Source: Nocardia harenae NBRC 108248
GTDB taxonomy: Bacteria; Actinomycetota; Actinomycetes; Mycobacteriales; Mycobacteriaceae
Assembly: GCF_001612885.1 (NCBI RefSeq)
Contig: NZ_BDBH01000006.1
Coordinates: 62,001 to 126,000 of the forward strand
Reading direction: 5' to 3'
DNA length: 64,000 bases
Position 1 is the stretch's first letter. Each line of letters starts with the position of its first letter. Shown here one piece after another: positions 43,172-51,236 of this stretch. A program made the translations under genes and the position numbers. The notes beneath the pieces were generated by a model. It searched no databases. It was given only the letters and a program-made list of their open reading frames with translations, and was not told where the DNA came from.

Positions 43172-44461
43172 TCAGTGGAACTGGCCCTCTTCGGTGGAGC
43201 CCTTCAGCGCCGCCGTGGAGGTGTTCGGATCGACGGTGGTGGCGATGCTGTCGAAGTAGCCCGCACCGACCTCGCGCTGGTGCTTGATGGCGGTGAAGCC
43301 ACGCTCCTCGGCGGCCTTGAACTCGCGCTCCTGCAGGTCGACGAAGGCGGTCATGCCCTCGCGGGCGTAGCCGTGCGCCAGGTCGAACATGCCGTAGTTG
43401 AGCGAGTGGAAGCCGGCCAGCGTGATGAACTGGAACTTGAAGCCCATCGCGCCGAGCTCCTTCTGGAACTTCGCGATGGTGGCGTCGTCCAGGTGCGCCT
43501 TCCAGTTGAAGGAGGGCGAGCAGTTGTAGGCGAGCAGCTGGTCCGGGAACTCGGCCCGCACCGACTCGGCGAACTTCTTGGCGACCTCGAGATCCGGCAC
43601 GCCGGTCTCCATCCAGATCAGGTCGGAGTAGGGCGCGTACGCCTTGGCCCGCGCGATGCAGGGCTCGATGCCGTTCTTCACGCCGTAGAAGCCCTCGGCG
43701 GTGCGGGTGCCGTCCAGGAACTCGCGGTCACGCTCGTCCACGTCGGAGGTCAGCAGGGTCGCGGCCTCGGCGTCGGTGCGGGCGATGACCACGGTCGGCA
43801 CGCCTGCCACATCGGCCGCCAGGCGGGCGGAGGTCAGGGTGCGGATGTGCTGCTGGGTGGGGATCAGCACCTTGCCGCCGAGGTGGCCGCACTTCTTCTC
43901 GGAGGCCAGCTGGTCCTCCCAGTGCGAGCCGGCGACGCCGGCCGCGATCATGGCCTTCTGCAGCTCGTAGACGTTCAGCGCGCCGCCGAAGCCGGCCTCG
44001 CCGTCGGCCACGATCGGGGCCAGCCAGTTGGCAACCGAGGTGTCGCCCTCGACCTTGGCGATCTCGTCGGCGCGCAGCAGCGCGTTGTTGATCCGGCGCA
44101 CCACCTGCGGCACCGAGTTGGCCGGGTAGAGGCTCTGGTCCGGGTAGGTGTGGCCGGAGAGGTTCGCGTCGCCTGCGACCTGCCAGCCGGAGAGGTAGAT
44201 CGCCTTGAGGCCGGCGCGCACCTGCTGCACGGCCTGGTTGCCGGTGAGGGCGCCGAGCGAGTTGATGTAGTCCTCGTTGTTCACGAGATCCCAGAGGATC
44301 TCGGAGCCGCGGCGCGCGAGGGTGTGCTCCTCGACGACGGTGCCCTGCAGCTTCACCACCTGGTCCGCGGTGTAGTTACGGGTGATGCCCTTCCAGCGCG
44401 GGTTGGTGTCCCAGTCCTGCTGGATTTCCGCAGCGGTCTTCGGGGTGCCGGTGGTCGACAT
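43172..44461 (-). CDS. aceA: Isocitrate lyase
   Basis: 429 residues, the size of the short prokaryotic isoform (Icl1). Cleaves isocitrate to glyoxylate and succinate, the entry of the glyoxylate shunt for growth on acetate and fatty acids. The active-site signature [13 protein letters not shown] is present, along with [12 protein letters not shown] and [17 protein letters not shown] 44461 has GTGGAG upstream. A 465-bp AT-richer upstream region contains RamB-like motifs, and ramB itself is at 55030. It heads an aceA - fadB2 - metE-like series on the minus strand separated by palindromes. Confidence 0.97.
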   Translation of the reverse strand: MSTTGTPKTAAEIQQDWDTNPRWKGITRNYTADQVVKLQGTVVEEHTLARRGSEILWDLVNNEDYINSLGALTGNQAVQQVRAGLKAIYLSGWQVAGDANLSGHTYPDQSLYPANSVPQVVRRINNALLRADEIAKVEGDTSVANWLAPIVADGEAGFGGALNVYELQKAMIAAGVAGSHWEDQLASEKKCGHLGGKVLIPTQQHIRTLTSARLAADVAGVPTVVIARTDAEAATLLTSDVDERDREFLDGTRTAEGFYGVKNGIEPCIARAKAYAPYSDLIWMETGVPDLEVAKKFAESVRAEFPDQLLAYNCSPSFNWKAHLDDATIAKFQKELGAMGFKFQFITLAGFHSLNYGMFDLAHGYAREGMTAFVDLQEREFKAAEERGFTAIKHQREVGAGYFDSIATTVDPNTSTAALKGSTEEGQFH

Positions 44462-44599
44462 CTCTACTCCACTTTCTCGTCTGTGGGAACTCGCCGGTAC
44501 GGGCTAACCGTCCGATCTGCTGGCGAGTCGCTTTACAGGCTTGCTAGGCCCTGGGGGTGTACTTCCACACTTTGGCACATCCCAAAACAGTCGTCTACC

Positions 44600-44680
44600 T
44601 GTAGTTATTGTGAATTCGAGCTAGCTTTGCGATGACTTCTGTTAACTCTGCGAAATTAGCCGCTTGATTGCAAACGGCGA
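44600..44680 (-). promoter_or_regulatory. aceA upstream region with RamB/TTTGCAAA-like motifs
   Basis: Three related sites: TTTGCGA (44626-44632), TGCGAAA (44649-44655) and TTGCAAA (44668-44674). RamB of Corynebacterium binds a TTTGCAAA-containing box upstream of aceA; the match is partial. The surrounding 44470-44700 is visibly AT-richer than its neighbours. The remainder of the gap up to the lipase gene (44700-44926) shows only the lipase leader and a small GCTACC-CGAC-GGTAGC hairpin at 44683-44698. Confidence 0.45.
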
Positions 44681-44926
44681 AGCTACCCGACGGTAGCCCT
44701 GACGTGCGGTTTCAGCGTAACGCCCGTACTGTTTGGCTCCGCGTGCGGTTGCGGCGTTCCGCGGGGTTCCGTCGCCGCGCTGTGAGCACCTTCACAGCGC
44801 GGTGCGGACCGGGCGCGGCGGGGAAACCGGCTCGGGATGGCTGGCCGCGCGGGGCCGTGCGGCAGACTCGGCGGGTATCCGCGGCGGATCTCCTCGCCGC
44901 GGCGAGATCCACCGGACAGGAGCACG

Positions 44927-46081
44927 ATGCGCAACCCCTGGACCGCGCCGGTGCGCGCCCTCGCCGCGGGCGCGTGCGCGCTCGCCTGCGCCGCCACCGT
45001 CGCCACCGGCCCCGCCGCCGCGCAGCCCGGCGCGCCGGGCACGCCGCTCGCGGTCGAGCCGCTGCCCGCGGCGGCGGCGATGCCGGGGGCGGCGCGCACG
45101 GCCCGGCTGCTCTACCGGAGCACCACCGTCGGTGAGCAGCCCGCGACGGCGAGCGCGGCGGTCTACTTCCCGGCCGGGACCGCGCCGGAGGGCGGCTGGC
45201 CGGTGATCGCCTGGGCGCACGGCACCGTCGGCCTCGGCGACGACTGCGCGTACAGCGTCGGCGGCCCGGCGGCGGTCGAGCGCGACCGCTCCTATCTCGG
45301 CACCTGGCTGGCGCAGGGGTACGCGGTGGTGGCGGCCGACTACGCCGGGCTCGGGGTGCCGGGCGAGCACCCGTACCTGAACGGCCGGGTCGCCGCGCAC
45401 AACGTGGTGGACGCGGTGCGCGCCGCGCACGACCGCTACCCGGAGCTGTCGAACCGCTGGGCCGTCGTCGGCCAGTCACAGGGCGGCGGGGCCGCGGTCT
45501 TCACCGCGCGGTACGCCACCGAGTTCGGCGGGCCCGCGCTCGACTACCGCGGCGCCGTCGCCACCGGGTTGCCCGCCTACCTGGAGGAGGTGTTCCTCGC
45601 GCTCGGCCCGAACGTGCCGCCGGTCGCGCTCGGCACCCACCTCACCGCCTATGTGCTCTACGTCCTCGACGGGCTGCGCCAGACCCACCCCGAGCTCGAC
45701 GTGCCGGGGCTGCTCACCGAGCAGGGCAGGAACTGGCTCGCCCGCGCGAGTACCGCCTGCATCGAGCCGCTCGCCGCCGAGCTGCGCGGCGTCGCCATCG
45801 GCGACCTCTTCGCGAAGCCGCTCGCGAGCCTGCCGGATGCGCACGGTGTGCTGGCCCGGCAATTCGGGCTGCCGGAGTCCGGCTACGACCGCCCGGTCTT
45901 CGTCGGCCAGGGGCTCTACGACACCGATGTGGTGACCCCGCAGGCGCTGCGCTGGGCCGCCGTCACCGCCGCGAAGGGCGAGCCGATCCGGCTGCACACC
46001 TACTTCCAGGACCACAGCGGAACTGTGAACGCGTCGCTCCCGGATTCCACGCCCTTCGTCCGCGAGCTCTTCGGCCGCTGA
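44927..46081 (+). CDS. Secreted lipase, LIP (secretory lipase) family
   Basis: 384 residues; ATG preceded by ACAGGAG. Signal peptide of about 33 residues ending near PAAAQPG. Alpha/beta-hydrolase domain: VIAWAHGTVGLGDDC, YAVVAADYAGLGVPGEHPYL (quoted in part: ADYAGLGVPGEHPYL), nucleophile in VVGQSQGGGAAVF, acid and His in the C-terminal half (GQGLYDTDVVTPQ; FQDHSGTVNAS). The group includes secreted triacylglycerol lipases of actinobacteria and Candida. It is divergent from aceA, fitting use of external lipids feeding the glyoxylate shunt. A strong hairpin terminator follows. Confidence 0.9.
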   Translation: MRNPWTAPVRALAAGACALACAATVATGPAAAQPGAPGTPLAVEPLPAAAAMPGAARTARLLYRSTTVGEQPATASAAVYFPAGTAPEGGWPVIAWAHGTVGLGDDCAYSVGGPAAVERDRSYLGTWLAQGYAVVAADYAGLGVPGEHPYLNGRVAAHNVVDAVRAAHDRYPELSNRWAVVGQSQGGGAAVFTARYATEFGGPALDYRGAVATGLPAYLEEVFLALGPNVPPVALGTHLTAYVLYVLDGLRQTHPELDVPGLLTEQGRNWLARASTACIEPLAAELRGVAIGDLFAKPLASLPDAHGVLARQFGLPESGYDRPVFVGQGLYDTDVVTPQALRWAAVTAAKGEPIRLHTYFQDHSGTVNASLPDSTPFVRELFGR

Positions 46082-46115
46082 CCGACCCATAGCTGCCCGC
46101 TACCGCTGAGCAATC

Positions 46116-46148
46116 GCTGTCCCCGGCCGCGACCCGTCCGGGGACAGC
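46116..46148 (+). terminator. Terminator after the lipase gene
   Basis: Perfect 11-bp stem GCTGTCCCCGG / CCGGGGACAGC with an 11-nt loop, 35 bp beyond the stop. The rest of the 318-bp gap (46149-46399) shows no convincing gene; a 60-codon frame at 46204-46386 is considered doubtful. Confidence 0.7.
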
Positions 46149-46399
46149 CGCAGGATCACCGCCCGTAACCCGCGCGCAATCCCGGCCGAATAGCGTCGCG
46201 AAGATGTACTACTCCGAAGGCCGGACTGTGCCGGAACACAATGCCGGGCGAGTGGCGGGCGTGCAGGTGAAAGGAGATTCCGGAGCCGGCCCCTATTTGT
46301 CCCGTGGGGACGATATGGTGTGCGTCACGTGCGACTACTTGGGGACGGGTGTCGATCACGATTTCCCGCCCGCGGCCGCACGCTGATCGGAGCAAGCTG

Positions 46400-47416
46400 A
46401 TGCGCGACATCATCGACGACCTGCTGCGGATCTGGCATTCGGGCCGGACCGGCGGCTTGGCCACCATCGTGCGCGCTGTCGGCTCCACCTCGTTGCCGGT
46501 GGGGGCCGCCACGCTGATCGATCCGGAGGGGGGTGTATTCGGATCGATCGCCTCCGGCCGGCTGGAGGAGGCGGTTTTCGAGGGGGCGCTGCGCTCGACG
46601 AGGACCGGGCATCGGGCACTGCACCGGTTCGACGCTTTCTCCGGGATGGAGACCGCGTCGGATGGCGACGACACCGTCGATATCTTCATCGAGCCGTTCT
46701 CCCGATGGACCTTCCCGGAATTCCCCACGGTGGCCGCGGAGATCGCCGCGCACCGCCGGGTCACCATTTTCACGGTGGTCTGGAATCCGGATCCGGATGT
46801 CATCGGGCAACATCTGATCACCGATAAGAAGCACGCCACCGAGCTGGTCGCGCTGCCGGAGTCGGATGTCTTCGTCTCGTCGTTCTCGCCGCCGCCGCGG
46901 CTCATCATCTTCGGCGCCAATGCCTACGCCGCCGCGCTCACCGCGCAGGCCGCCCTGATCGGCTGCCGGGTGACGATCTGCGATTCCCGGCCGGAGTTCG
47001 CGGTGCCGGAGTCGTTCCCCGGCGCCGAGGTGGTCTGCGACTGGCCGCACCGCTACCTGAACACGCTGGCCGCGCAGGGCGAGATCGAGAGCGACACCGG
47101 CATCGTGGTGCTCGCGCACGAGCCCAAGTTCGAGATTCCGCTGCTCACCGTCGCGCTCCGGCTGCCGGAGCTTGGCTATCTGGCGGCGCTCGGCTCCTCG
47201 ACCGCGCACGCCCGCAGGCTGGACGATCTGCGCGCGGGCGGGTTCGACGAGCGCACGCTGGCCAAGCTGCACATTCCGGCCGGGCTCACGATGGGCGCGC
47301 GGAATCCGGCCGAGACCGCGGTCTTCATCACCGCCGAGCTGCTCGCGGCGCGCGGCGGGCAGGCGGAGCGGCGCGCGTCGTGGTCGGAGCGGACCGCCGT
47401 CGGGTTGAGCGGGTAG
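46400..47416 (+). CDS. XdhC/CoxI-family protein without xanthine dehydrogenase genes nearby
   Basis: 338 residues. N-terminal XdhC_CoxI domain (ATIVRAVGSTSLPVGAATL; GGVFGSIASGRLEEAVFEGA) and C-terminal Rossmann XdhC_C domain (RLIIFGANAYAAALTAQAA; VVLAHEPKFEIPLL; YLAALGSSTAHARRL; LHIPAGLTMGARNPAETA). These proteins sulfurate and insert molybdenum cofactor into xanthine dehydrogenase-type enzymes. The usual SGGCvE motif is SGRLEE here, so the family Cys is Arg. No molybdenum hydroxylase genes are in view. Function is therefore uncertain. Start ATG 46400 follows GGAGCAAG. Confidence 0.85.
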   Translation: MRDIIDDLLRIWHSGRTGGLATIVRAVGSTSLPVGAATLIDPEGGVFGSIASGRLEEAVFEGALRSTRTGHRALHRFDAFSGMETASDGDDTVDIFIEPFSRWTFPEFPTVAAEIAAHRRVTIFTVVWNPDPDVIGQHLITDKKHATELVALPESDVFVSSFSPPPRLIIFGANAYAAALTAQAALIGCRVTICDSRPEFAVPESFPGAEVVCDWPHRYLNTLAAQGEIESDTGIVVLAHEPKFEIPLLTVALRLPELGYLAALGSSTAHARRLDDLRAGGFDERTLAKLHIPAGLTMGARNPAETAVFITAELLAARGGQAERRASWSERTAVGLSG

Positions 47417-47565
47417 CACTCGGCGCGGATGGTTCGCCGCCCCGGGTTGGCTGCGCCAGGGTGGGGGTGCGCGGCATGCGGCCCGTGCTGACCCGGACCG
47501 CCAATGCCGCGGCCGGAGCGGGCTGATTCGCCGGTCGGCTTGCGCCGGATGCTCAGGCGAGGAGA

Positions 47566-48510
47566 GTGGATGACGTGATCCTCACCGTGACAATGAATCC
47601 CGCATACGACACGACCTATCGGGTGGATCGGCTGGAGCGCGGCGGGGCCCACCGGGTCAGTTCGGTGGAGCAGCGCATCGGGGGCAAGGGGGTCACGGTG
47701 ACGCGGGTGCTGAACCAGCTCGGCCGGTACGCCAAGGCCACCGGCTTCGCCGACCACGCCTTCGCCGCCGCCGCCGAGCTGGAGCTGCCGAACGACTTCG
47801 TCCTCGCGCTGCCCTGGGTCCGCCGCACCCTGATGATCGGCGAATCCGCCGACGGCACCGCCACCGAATTCGCCGAGCCCGGCGCGCGGGTCTCCAACCC
47901 GCACGCCGCCGACCAGCTCTCGATCCGGATCCGCGGTCTGCTCCCCGGTATCACCGGGCTGGTGATCGCCGGGACCCTGCCGATCGGTATCGAGGACACC
48001 CTGCCCGCCGAGCTCGCCGCCGCCGCGATCGACGCAGGCATCCCCACCGTCTGCGATCTCAGCGGCGAACCGCTCCGCCTCGCCGCCCGCGTCCCCGGCG
48101 TCGTGCTCTGCGGACACGCCAACGACCTGCTCTCCGCGTCCGGCGGCGATCTCGACTCCCTGCTCCCCGCCACCGAGAAGCTGATGGCAGGCGGGGCCGC
48201 GGCGGTAATCGCCGTCCGCGGCCCCGCCGATCTGGTTGCCCGCACCCCCGACGGATGCTGGTGGGCTCGGCTGCCCGATCCACCCGCGGGCAACCCGACC
48301 GGTTCCGGCGATGCCGCCACCGCCGCCGTCATCGCCGCGCTCTCGCACACTCCCCCGCCCCCGTGGCCCGCTCTCCTCACCGACGCCGTCGCTACCTCCG
48401 CTGCCGCGGTTGTTGTTCCGGCTGCCGGGGAGATCGATCGGGCGGTGCGGGAGCGGGTGCTTTCCCACGTTGTCGTCAGCGAGGCGGAGCCGCTGCCGCT
48501 ACATCGATAA
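47566..48510 (+). CDS. PfkB-family carbohydrate kinase, 1-phosphofructokinase-like
   Basis: 314 residues from GTG 47566 with GGCGAGGAGA upstream. ILTVTMNPAYDTTYRVDRLERGG is the opening of the 1-phosphofructokinase/tagatose-6-phosphate kinase group (quoted in part: ILTVTMNPAYDTTYRVD). GGKGVTVTRVLNQLG is PfkB signature 1, and NPTGSGDAATAAVI signature 2 with catalytic Asp. The substrate is probably a sugar phosphate; no PTS genes are adjacent. The gene is alone on its strand; the next genes on the minus strand belong to an accessory region. Confidence 0.88.
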   Translation: MDDVILTVTMNPAYDTTYRVDRLERGGAHRVSSVEQRIGGKGVTVTRVLNQLGRYAKATGFADHAFAAAAELELPNDFVLALPWVRRTLMIGESADGTATEFAEPGARVSNPHAADQLSIRIRGLLPGITGLVIAGTLPIGIEDTLPAELAAAAIDAGIPTVCDLSGEPLRLAARVPGVVLCGHANDLLSASGGDLDSLLPATEKLMAGGAAAVIAVRGPADLVARTPDGCWWARLPDPPAGNPTGSGDAATAAVIAALSHTPPPPWPALLTDAVATSAAAVVVPAAGEIDRAVRERVLSHVVVSEAEPLPLHR

Positions 48511-48576
48511 TTACGCGCTGCGTGGAATTTTCGATGCGCACAGCCGGTCTCCATGACGGGAAGCGGCTATTCGGGT

Positions 48577-48969
48577 TCAGGGCTCGGTGGGGTAGATCCG
48601 GTGGTTGCGGTCCCACCACACAATGGTGAAGACGGCGCCGCTCAGATAGCCCCAGAGGCGGGGCAGGTTCCCGTGCCGGAGACGAAAGACCTCGTCGACG
48701 ACGATCTCCAGGTCGCTCAACCTCCGCTGGGCATCCGTGCAGATGCTGGTCACCGACTGGCTGTGACGGAGTGGCCGCGACCCACCCTTCGAGTGCGTAC
48801 TGAGCGCCTTCACCTCACGCCAGTCGAGTTTCGACATTCGCGCGAGGAGGTCGAGGATATCCTTTGCCTCTTCGGGATTCAGGTTCCAGTCCCGGTCACC
48901 GCTGTAGTCGTGGTCGATCTCGTGGGCCGACCAGCCCCGTCGGGCAGGTCCCCGCGAGTCTCGACCCAT
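48577..48969 (-). CDS. Small uncharacterised protein, candidate toxin beside a broken Panacea antitoxin
   Basis: Up to 130 residues from ATG 48969. The C-terminal half is well defined: RRLSDLEIVVDEVFRLR, then LPRLWGYLSGAVFTIVWWD and RNHRIYPTEP. The R-x-WG...WWD-x-x-H-x-x-YP pattern recalls small uncharacterised proteins of bacteria, but I cannot name the family. Internal starts such as MSKLDWREVKALSTHS are possible, since the first 40 residues overlap the antitoxin remnant in another frame. The link to a decayed Panacea gene (48879-49122) suggests a toxin; no activity is known. Confidence 0.6.
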   Translation of the reverse strand: MGRDSRGPARRGWSAHEIDHDYSGDRDWNLNPEEAKDILDLLARMSKLDWREVKALSTHSKGGSRPLRHSQSVTSICTDAQRRLSDLEIVVDEVFRLRHGNLPRLWGYLSGAVFTIVWWDRNHRIYPTEP

Positions 48970-49122
48970 GGCCGCTCCGCGTGCGTCTTGTCGCTGTGTG
49001 CTGGCCGGTGAGCTTGCCGTACGAGGCGAGAACAGCGTCTACCGTCTCTTGCTGCTCACGCTTCAAACGATCGGCACTCCCCCACTGCCAATGTAGGCTG
49101 CGACGTCGTGGACATCGGTCAT
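48879..49122 (-). pseudogene. Decayed Panacea-domain (DUF4065/SocA-like) antitoxin
   Basis: ATG 49122 with GGAAGG upstream starts MTDVHDVAAYI, the standard Panacea opening. The frame then stops within 20 codons. A second frame gives RLKREQQETVDAVLASYGKL (about 49069-49010; the family's near-C-terminal helix). The third frame gives SDKTHAERPWVETRGDLPDG (about 48995-48930; family C-terminus THxExPWxxAR), ending at TGA 48879. The middle (about 80 residues, including KLQKLVYY) is absent. So the gene has an internal deletion plus frameshift. Panacea domains neutralise many unrelated toxins encoded next to them; the neighbour at 48577 is intact. Confidence 0.7.
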
Positions 49123-49196
49123 CGCTGCACCTTCCGACGCGCCGACGTGCTCAGTGTAGGTGCCGTTCGGTGGGAGACCGCCCGCCGAGAGCGTCA

Positions 49197-49742
49197 CTAC
49201 GCGCATAGAACCGCTAGTCGAAAAGGCAACGGATTCTCGTGACGCCGAGGCGAGCGGCGCGGGCGCCTTTCGAGCGCCGTCGCGGAGGGAGTGGGGAGAC
49301 TCCGATCCGCACGGGAGCGGGAGAAGGGGGGAAGGCGGCGAGCGCCGGCCGTGAGGTCGATGGCGAGATCCTCGTAGCCGAGGGCAAGGTCGGCAAGTTG
49401 CTCCCATACCTCGTGCACGTGCCACTTGGGCGCGAAGGCAAGGATGGCGTGGGCGTAGGCGGACTGCCGGGCAAGGCGATCGAGGACCGAGCCGAGGGTC
49501 TCGGTGTGCATGTGCGCGCCGCCGCGCGCGACGGGAAGCCGGGTGGCGACCCAGTGGTCGATGGCGTACACGAGCCGCGCCCGACCGATGGCGATGTCAT
49601 CGACCGCCGGGTCATCACGGAAGTCGCGCTCGTGCAGACCGGCGAGCAGGTGGACGCAGCGAAGAAGGGGATGGTCCGCGCGCGGTTCGGCTCGACAGGC
49701 GTGCAGCAGAAGCTCTTTGGTCGGAAGGGCGGGATGGTTCAT
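49197..49742 (-). CDS. DUF4254 protein, first copy
   Basis: 181 residues from ATG 49742. HPLLRCVHLLAGLHERDFR, IGRARLVYAIDHWVATRLP, HMHTETLGSVLDRLARQSAY and VHEVWEQLADLALGYEDLAIDL are the DUF4254 core (about 20-140). Family members usually end shortly after RRLP; here an Arg/Pro-rich tail of about 45 residues follows, which may be a frameshift product. It overlaps the preceding 99-residue gene by ATGA. A second DUF4254 gene lies at 51202. Function unknown; such genes commonly sit near XRE/DUF397 genes in actinobacteria. Confidence 0.75.
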   Translation of the reverse strand: MNHPALPTKELLLHACRAEPRADHPLLRCVHLLAGLHERDFRDDPAVDDIAIGRARLVYAIDHWVATRLPVARGGAHMHTETLGSVLDRLARQSAYAHAILAFAPKWHVHEVWEQLADLALGYEDLAIDLTAGARRLPPFSRSRADRSLPTPSATALERRPRRSPRRHENPLPFRLAVLCA

Positions 49743-50038
49743 CTCGCGGCCCCCTGCAGGCACGCTTCGCGCACGGGTTCGCTGAGACGTCCTTTCTCCC
49801 AGGGCGATTCATTGACCGCGAGGGTGACCGCCTCCAGCGTCGTGAGCCCGAACAGGCAGGTGAGGCCGTGCAGATTGGCGAGCTCCTCGACGGTGCGCAT
49901 AGCGGCCGCCGCCTGCTCGGTGGTGAGCGTGCGCCCGCGCAGATAGGAGACGACCCACCCGTCCTCCGCCACGCGCCGGGCTTGATGCCTGCTTCGTTCG
50001 GTCACCATCCAGCGACCATCGATGACATGTATGGACAT
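49739..50038 (-). CDS. Small conserved-looking protein coupled to the DUF4254 gene
   Basis: 99 residues starting MSIHVIDGRWMVTERSRHQA, with GWVVSYLRGRTLTTEQAAAAM, CLFGLTTLEAVTLAVNES. No domain is recognised. The stop overlaps the DUF4254 start by 4 bp (ATGA), so the two are co-translated. The gene is divergent from the XRE-DUF5753 gene across an AT-rich 133-bp gap containing an inverted repeat. Confidence 0.65.
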   Translation of the reverse strand: MSIHVIDGRWMVTERSRHQARRVAEDGWVVSYLRGRTLTTEQAAAAMRTVEELANLHGLTCLFGLTTLEAVTLAVNESPWEKGRLSEPVREACLQGAAR

Positions 50039-50107
50039 ATCCCCTATCCCCTTGATTTCCCCCGGTCCCGACGGTGACGAGACCGTGTGACAGCGCCCAG
50101 GCTACTG

Positions 50108-50165
50108 TCGTAAACTATACAAGTCAACTTACGATAAGTAGTCCCTCGGCAGGCGGCAGTAGGAT
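50108..50165. promoter_or_regulatory. Divergent promoter region with inverted repeat and leaderless -10 box
   Basis: AT-rich stretch with inverted arms TCGTAA (50108-50113) and TTACGA (50129-50134), the likely operator of the neighbouring XRE protein. TAGGAT (50160-50165) is followed by 6 nt and the ATG at 50172, a leaderless start. Confidence 0.5.
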
Positions 50166-50171
50166 CCCGCC

Positions 50172-51236
50172 ATGCCCTTGTCACCCGCGGTCGCGCGTTG
50201 GGAGCTGGCACGGCGCTTGCGGCAGCGGCGCCTCGAGCTCGGTATCGGCGCCGCGGCACTCACCAGGCAGCTCGACGTCTCGGCCGCCTACTGGTCGCAC
50301 ATCGAGAACGAGCGGAATCTGGTGCCCGAGGACAAACTCGAACAGCTTCTCGTCATCCTGGAGATCGACGAGAGCGAACAGCACGAACTACTGGCCCTGC
50401 GCGACGCCGCCAGGCAACGCGGCTGGTGGGCCGCCCACCCCGGGCTCTTCGACGAGGAGCTCACCCGCTACTACGGCATGGAGTGGGGCGCGCACACCAT
50501 CCGCAGCTACGAGAGCGTGATGATGCCTGGGCTGCTCCAGGGCGAGGAGTTCGTTCGCGCGCTGATGAATTCGCGCGGCGCCACCGTCGCGCCGGTCGAG
50601 GCGGAGGAGCGGGTGCGAGCGCGGCTCACCCGGCAGCGCAGGCTCACCGACGCCGAGGACCCGCTGCACCTCACCGTCGTGCTCGGTGAGGCGGTGCTGC
50701 ATCAGCAGCTCGGCGGGCCGGAGGTGCTCGGCAGGCAGTTGCGGCACCTGGTCGCGATGGCGGAGGCGTATCCGGCGACGATCGATATCCGTGTGATCCC
50801 CTTCGCCGACGCGGGTTTCGTGCCCGCCGGCTCCACCTTCCACCTGCTCGATTTCGATCGGCCCAGGTTGCCGACGCTCGCCTGGTACGAGTCGGCGGTC
50901 TTCGGGGAGACCGTGGTGGATGATCCGGCGCGCAATCAGAACCGGGTTCGCGACCTCACCTACCTCTTCGAGCGCATGCATCGCGAGCGAGGCGCTCGGG
51001 CGGGCCGAATCGCTTGCCCTGATCCGGGATCGGGCCGCGGCGCTGGAGGCTGGGCGATGAGCGGGTGGTTCGTTTCGTCGTACTCGAGTGATCGGCAGAC
51101 CTGTGTCGAGGTTCGGTTTCGCGCGGGGCGGGTCGATGTGCGGGACAGCAAGTCGGCGGAGAGCCCGATTCTGAGCTGGTCGGCGGGCGAGTGGCGGGCA
51201 TTCACCGCAGCCATTCGGGCGGGTGCGCTTCGCTGA
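50172..51236 (+). CDS. XRE/DUF5753 regulator fused by frameshift to DUF397
   Basis: 354-codon open frame. Residues 1-80: XRE HTH (RLRQRRLELGIGAAALTRQL; SAAYWSHIENERNLVPEDKL). Residues 95-280: DUF5753 (YYGMEWGAHTIRSYESVMMPG in part; VLGEAVLHQQLGGPEVLGRQL). The last 59 residues are DUF397. Near 50984-50990 the frame jumps. With one base less, the regulator would continue EALGRAESLALIRDRAAALE and end at TGA 51058-51060, overlapping the DUF397 ATG at 51057. So the normal state is two coupled genes and the fusion stems from a 1-base insertion, or a sequence error. XRE-DUF5753/DUF397 pairs are frequent in actinobacteria and act in developmental or TA-like regulation. Confidence 0.8.
   Translation: MPLSPAVARWELARRLRQRRLELGIGAAALTRQLDVSAAYWSHIENERNLVPEDKLEQLLVILEIDESEQHELLALRDAARQRGWWAAHPGLFDEELTRYYGMEWGAHTIRSYESVMMPGLLQGEEFVRALMNSRGATVAPVEAEERVRARLTRQRRLTDAEDPLHLTVVLGEAVLHQQLGGPEVLGRQLRHLVAMAEAYPATIDIRVIPFADAGFVPAGSTFHLLDFDRPRLPTLAWYESAVFGETVVDDPARNQNRVRDLTYLFERMHRERGARAGRIACPDPGSGRGAGGWAMSGWFVSSYSSDRQTCVEVRFRAGRVDVRDSKSAESPILSWSAGEWRAFTAAIRAGALR
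51057..51236 (+). CDS. DUF397 protein (ancestral separate gene)
   Basis: 59 residues starting MSGWFVSSYSSDRQTCVEV, with VDVRDSKSAESPILSWSAGE and AFTAAIRAG: the complete DUF397 domain. The ATG overlaps the TGA of the correctly framed XRE gene by ATGA. In the given sequence the upstream frame runs into it without a stop. Its 3' end overlaps the 3' end of the convergent second DUF4254 gene by 35 bp. Confidence 0.7.
   Translation: MSGWFVSSYSSDRQTCVEVRFRAGRVDVRDSKSAESPILSWSAGEWRAFTAAIRAGALR

Noticed and set aside
46204-46386. 60-codon frame between the lipase and xdhC genes
   Set aside because: No Shine-Dalgarno, mixed codon use and no recognisable domain; kept only as a possibility.
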